Below, in pieces: positions 5,508 to 5,552 of a stretch of DNA of 5,552 nucleotides. Origin of the DNA: Clostridia bacterium (GTDB lineage: Bacteria; Bacillota_A; Clostridia; Lachnospirales; Cellulosilyticaceae); contig JARBTY010000200.1 in NCBI GenBank assembly GCA_029239935.1, positions 1 to 5,552 on the forward strand, given 5' to 3'. The notes beneath the pieces are model-generated. The model saw nothing but the letters and a program-made list of their open reading frames with translations, ran no database searches and was not told the origin of the DNA. The position numbers and the translations under genes are program-made. Numbering within the stretch: the stretch's first letter is position 1; each line of letters opens with the position of its first letter.

Positions 5508-5552
5508 CTACGCCTCCTTTGATAACTGAATAATAGTATCCTCAAGCCTTGG
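5508..5552 (-). CDS. C-terminal end of a probable ABC-transporter ATPase (cut by the window)
   Basis: The frame read from 5552 ends in a TAG stop at 5510-5508 and encodes PRLEDTIIQLSKEA. The pattern Pro-x-Leu-Glu-Asp followed by a hydrophobic helix and a Leu is the usual tail of ATPase subunits paired with ABC-2 permeases. The stop is one base before the permease GTG, which fits an ATPase-permease pair. All catalytic motifs lie outside the window, so the call rests on 14 residues and on context. Confidence 0.7.
   Translation of the reverse strand, partial: PRLEDTIIQLSKEA
5513..5520 (-). promoter_or_regulatory. Ribosome binding site that decides the permease start
   Basis: AAAGGAGG is a full-strength site 6 bases before the GTG at 5506. 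It lies inside the last codons of the ATPase gene, so the two proteins are probably made in coupled fashion. It rules in favour of the GTG over the more distant ATG at 5545. Confidence 0.9.

Noticed and set aside
5507..5545. ATG at 5545 as the permease start
   Set aside because: It would overlap the end of the ATPase gene by 38 bases and adds 13 residues unlike a permease start. The GTG at 5506 has a full AAAGGAGG site.

Overview
The window comes from a low-GC Gram-positive bacterium, most likely a clostridium (Clostridia, Bacillota). It is AT-rich, has strong AGGAG-type ribosome binding sites and consensus sigma-A promoters, and carries a textbook T-box riboswitch in front of a tyrosyl-tRNA synthetase gene. 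The species cannot be named from this stretch. Every gene I can support lies on the minus strand, so the window is best read from right to left.

Right part (5552 to 3728): the last 14 codons of what is probably an ABC-transporter ATPase, then an ABC-2 type permease, then an ArsR-like winged-helix regulator with a long N-terminal domain. They are packed with gaps of 1 and 9 bases. The permease stop codon lies inside the ribosome binding site of the regulator. This looks like an export operon that carries its own regulator as the last gene. The substrate is unknown.

Centre (3727 to 1427): a sigma-A promoter (TTGACT, 17 bases, TATAAT) starts a leader of about 400 nt. In it I can trace a complete T-box: Stem I with a UAC (tyrosine) specifier, Stem II, the Stem IIA/B pseudoknot, Stem III, the antiterminator with a UGGU bulge and the competing terminator. 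It controls tyrS (413 aa, start corrected to 3261). A conserved protein of unknown function (189 aa) follows after 23 bases without an intervening terminator, so it is probably also induced by uncharged tRNA-Tyr.

Left part (1426 to 1): a DAO-family FAD-dependent oxidoreductase (405 aa), preceded by an 85-base gap with two dyads of unknown role. After its stop comes a terminator-like inverted repeat and then a near-perfect sigma-A promoter that points out of the window. A TACA-GA-TGTA dyad sits at its predicted transcription start. This matches the operator core of BlaI/MecI/CopY repressors and suggests what kind of gene lies just beyond the left edge.

I see no insertion sequence, CRISPR array, tRNA, rRNA or clear novel system. 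The most interesting points are the regulatory RNA and DNA: an alternative hairpin that would block T-box Stem I, the T-box coverage of the unknown protein, and the promoter and operator at the left edge.
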